A DNA stretch of 64,000 bases, taken from contig CM060947.1 in NCBI GenBank assembly GCA_030765055.1, positions 217,593,271 through 217,657,270 of the forward strand, given 5' to 3'. This DNA is from Mantis religiosa (Eukaryota; Arthropoda; Insecta; Mantodea; Mantidae). Each line of letters starts with the position of its first letter. The first letter of the stretch is position 1. The position numbers were made by a program, and so were the translations under genes. Of the stretch, positions 61,813 through 64,000 are shown piece after piece. A model generated the notes under the pieces. That model saw nothing but the letters and a program-made list of their open reading frames with translations. It was not told the DNA's origin and did no database searches.

Positions 61813-63877
61813 ATTTAAGAATATACTAAACACAAAAGTCGTTCGACAGTTATTTTTAACATAATTACAATTTTTCACATTGAATACACGACAGGACAAT
61901 ATTAATCTCACATACATTGAATAATGATATAGAATAATATATCGTAAGTGGATTGTACGTGTATAGAGTTTTAAACAAACGTTTTGTTACTTTATTTATA
62001 ATAACGCCAATATTTATCTAATTTACGGATTGTCTTTGGGGATATCCATGCCAAGTTTAATTACATTTTAATGACATTCACATTTGTAACAACTTTTTGA
62101 AATTGTTTCAATTCTATGACGTGAGAGCATCGTACTTGATCTTACATTCGTACATAAAAAGTGTAACAGTGAATTTAGACCATTGCACATTTAAATAAGT
62201 TGATGGACTCATCCAATGAATATACAAACATTTTAGTGAAATAGTATTCCTAAATAACAGCCAGACATAAAAGGCACCTCTTATCATGCTTCTTTAGATC
62301 CAGGGATATCAAAACGTGTATTTTCGGAGAAACCTTGATATCAATTTGTTTTTTGAAAACAATAAATCCTCTGCTTGAACTTAAATGGTAAAGAATGAAT
62401 CTTTCCTTTTAAATTTTACTAACGGTAAAATTAATACGGGATTTAAAAAGCTTAAATTTAAACAGAAGCTTATCATTTCTGCACAGTGAAATGGCATACA
62501 AGATATAATGAAAAGAATGTAAACACATTCTGCGACGCGTATGGAATTTATTTCGAAATTACTACCTTAGCTATAATTAATGTATGTATGTACGCATTCT
62601 GCTGTCAATACAACCTTCGACTCTAGCTTTAAAATGAAATGAGCTTTCCCCCAGGTGTCCGCCCAATGAAGCACAAAACAATAGACATTACGTACATCGC
62701 TTTGCTTTTGTCTTGTATCCGGGAATGCACTGAAAATGGCTGGTGTCACCTGTAAGCTTCTTGTTCAGGAAATTCAATCGTGATATTGAAACACACGAGC
62801 TCGTTTTTTATCCTATAGTTTAATTAACGTCACAGAGACTGTGCTGATGATAATTTTGGATCGTTTCATTACCTCGCATTGAACTGCGTGCCGCTCTGTG
62901 AATTTGAGCGAGACATCAGTGGTGGTGAGGATAATAGAGGAGTAGGACATTCATCGAGCACAAAGCGACAGAGCAAAATTATGTAATTATTATATTTACT
63001 GCTTGGTTACCGACGCTTTTTCGCTGTTTTATGTCTCTTTTTTCTTTTCCTTTTTTCTCGTAATTCGTTTCGAGCCAATGTATTTTCGATTCATCCGTCA
63101 AGCTCTAATTTTAATCTTTCATTTCACATAAACTGATATTACAAATGAAAAAAAAAAAAAAAAAAAACTACTTTATTTTCAAATACTATATACAAATTTA
63201 CAGATGAATCGTCTTATCAAGAAAACAATTCCGTTAATTATTTAATGAATATATTACACTGGAAAAATCTTGGTTTTCATATTTCTTATGCAATGTTGTT
63301 GTCTAGCCTTTATATTTTGTTGCTGGATAATATACTTACACCACCATTTGTAAGCCTATTTCAATAAATCATAAAAAAATTACACTTAAATTTACCGCAT
63401 TTAGATATTTTGAAATTTTTCAGTTTATAATAATTGTACAAAAAAGTTTGGAATGACATTTGAAAACTTCACCGCAAATAAACTAGACGGTTTTGAACAG
63501 TGACGTAGTCACTTTTCCTAATCTAAACTGCTATATTCCATATGGAAAGAAAAAAAAGAAGAGGAAAAACTATTACAAATATTATTGTCTTAGAGAGAAA
63601 AATAGATAAACAGATAGAAACACAGAGAGGGAATTGTGCCAATTTGCCTTTTATCCTTATAAAAACCGGACTTGAACTGTGGCATTTTCTCTCTCCATTT
63701 TTTCAGTTATCTATGACTGCCGGACCACCACAATCATAATCATTTTCATAATAACTGTTATTATTATTGTTATTAAAATACTGTTAGTAGTGAAATCACA
63801 GTATCGATTTTTGCATCTATTGTTTCTGTTTCTTTCGTACACAGCAGAGTACGTAATTTTTTAACTATATCAATTTA
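61813..63877. other. Unassigned; A20 run
   Basis: A20 at 63148-63167. 62560-63120 shows no repeats and a more even composition, so it may be unique sequence. No gene recognised. Confidence 0.5.
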
Positions 63878-64000
63878 CGAATGCTGTTCAATAAAGAGTG
63901 ATCATAATTTTTTTCGGACATAATTTTCCGCACTAAAATCCAATTTTATTATATTCTGTTAGCTTAATGTGAAACAAACACACCGTAGTAGTTTCATTGT
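63878..64000 (+). mobile_element. Left end of a second mariner-1 copy, cut by the window
   Basis: Starts CGAATGCTGTTCAATAAAG after a TA, then follows the left 120 bp of mariner-1 closely ('tattctgttagcttaatgtg', 'aaacaaacac'). The rest lies beyond the window, so its integrity is unknown. Confidence 0.85.

Overview
This window reads as intergenic or deep-intronic DNA from a large, AT-rich, repeat-filled insect genome. The evidence is: no intact host gene, several Tc1/mariner transposons, many tRNA-derived SINEs of at least seven families, non-LTR retrotransposon fragments with arthropod-type motifs, solo LTRs, and very long TG, CA and AAT microsatellites. Some SINE and LINE motifs are ones I associate with cockroach/termite genomes. 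That assignment is from memory and cannot be verified here. Almost every ATG-initiated reading frame is a chance or repeat-derived frame. The coding sequence that can be defended is all broken: transposases, LINE proteins and one conserved multicopy arthropod protein of unknown function.

Layout. 0.5-2 kb: a TG-bearing dispersed repeat (Rep1), a SINE, a palindromic tRNA-bearing element and a 390-bp AAT/CAA tract. 4.8-10.8 kb: a second palindromic element, several SINEs, a solo LTR, and a LINE ORF1 remnant with its 3' end (8.36-9.6 kb). 10.9-19.1 kb: Rep1/Rep2 copies, a deleted mariner (12.6-13.6 kb), a LINE reverse-transcriptase remnant (13.8-14.7 kb), a third palindromic element, and a LINE 3' end inserted into Rep1 with a 13-bp target-site duplication (TSD). 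20-32.8 kb: SINEs (one nested in another), LINE ORF2 C-terminal remnants (24.5-25.4 kb), a 115-bp snap-back element, and a palindromic element. 33-46 kb: palindromic elements, SINEs, solo LTR 2 abutting a full-length decayed mariner (41.9-43.2 kb). 46-64 kb: a 0.6-kb long repeat pair, a transposase N-terminus, a GC-rich 0.5-kb retroposed unit followed by a SINE and 320 bp of AAT, nested SINEs, a third mariner (53.5-54.4 kb), the conserved-protein pseudogene (57.6-58.0 kb), solo LTR 3, the second snap-back element, and the left end of another mariner cut by the window edge.

The most interesting structures are: (i) a family of inverted-dimer elements whose arms each carry a pol III-type tRNA-like unit; (ii) two tiny (115 and 123 bp) snap-back units with perfect 14- and 12-bp TSDs; (iii) a 499-bp GC-rich, hairpin-dense unit with a perfect 12-bp TSD; (iv) Rep1, an uncharacterised dispersed repeat seen in at least seven places; and (v) a LINE insertion whose 5' junction contains an inverted copy of the neighbouring flank. 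Names such as Rep1 and SINE-A are working labels of mine, not database names.
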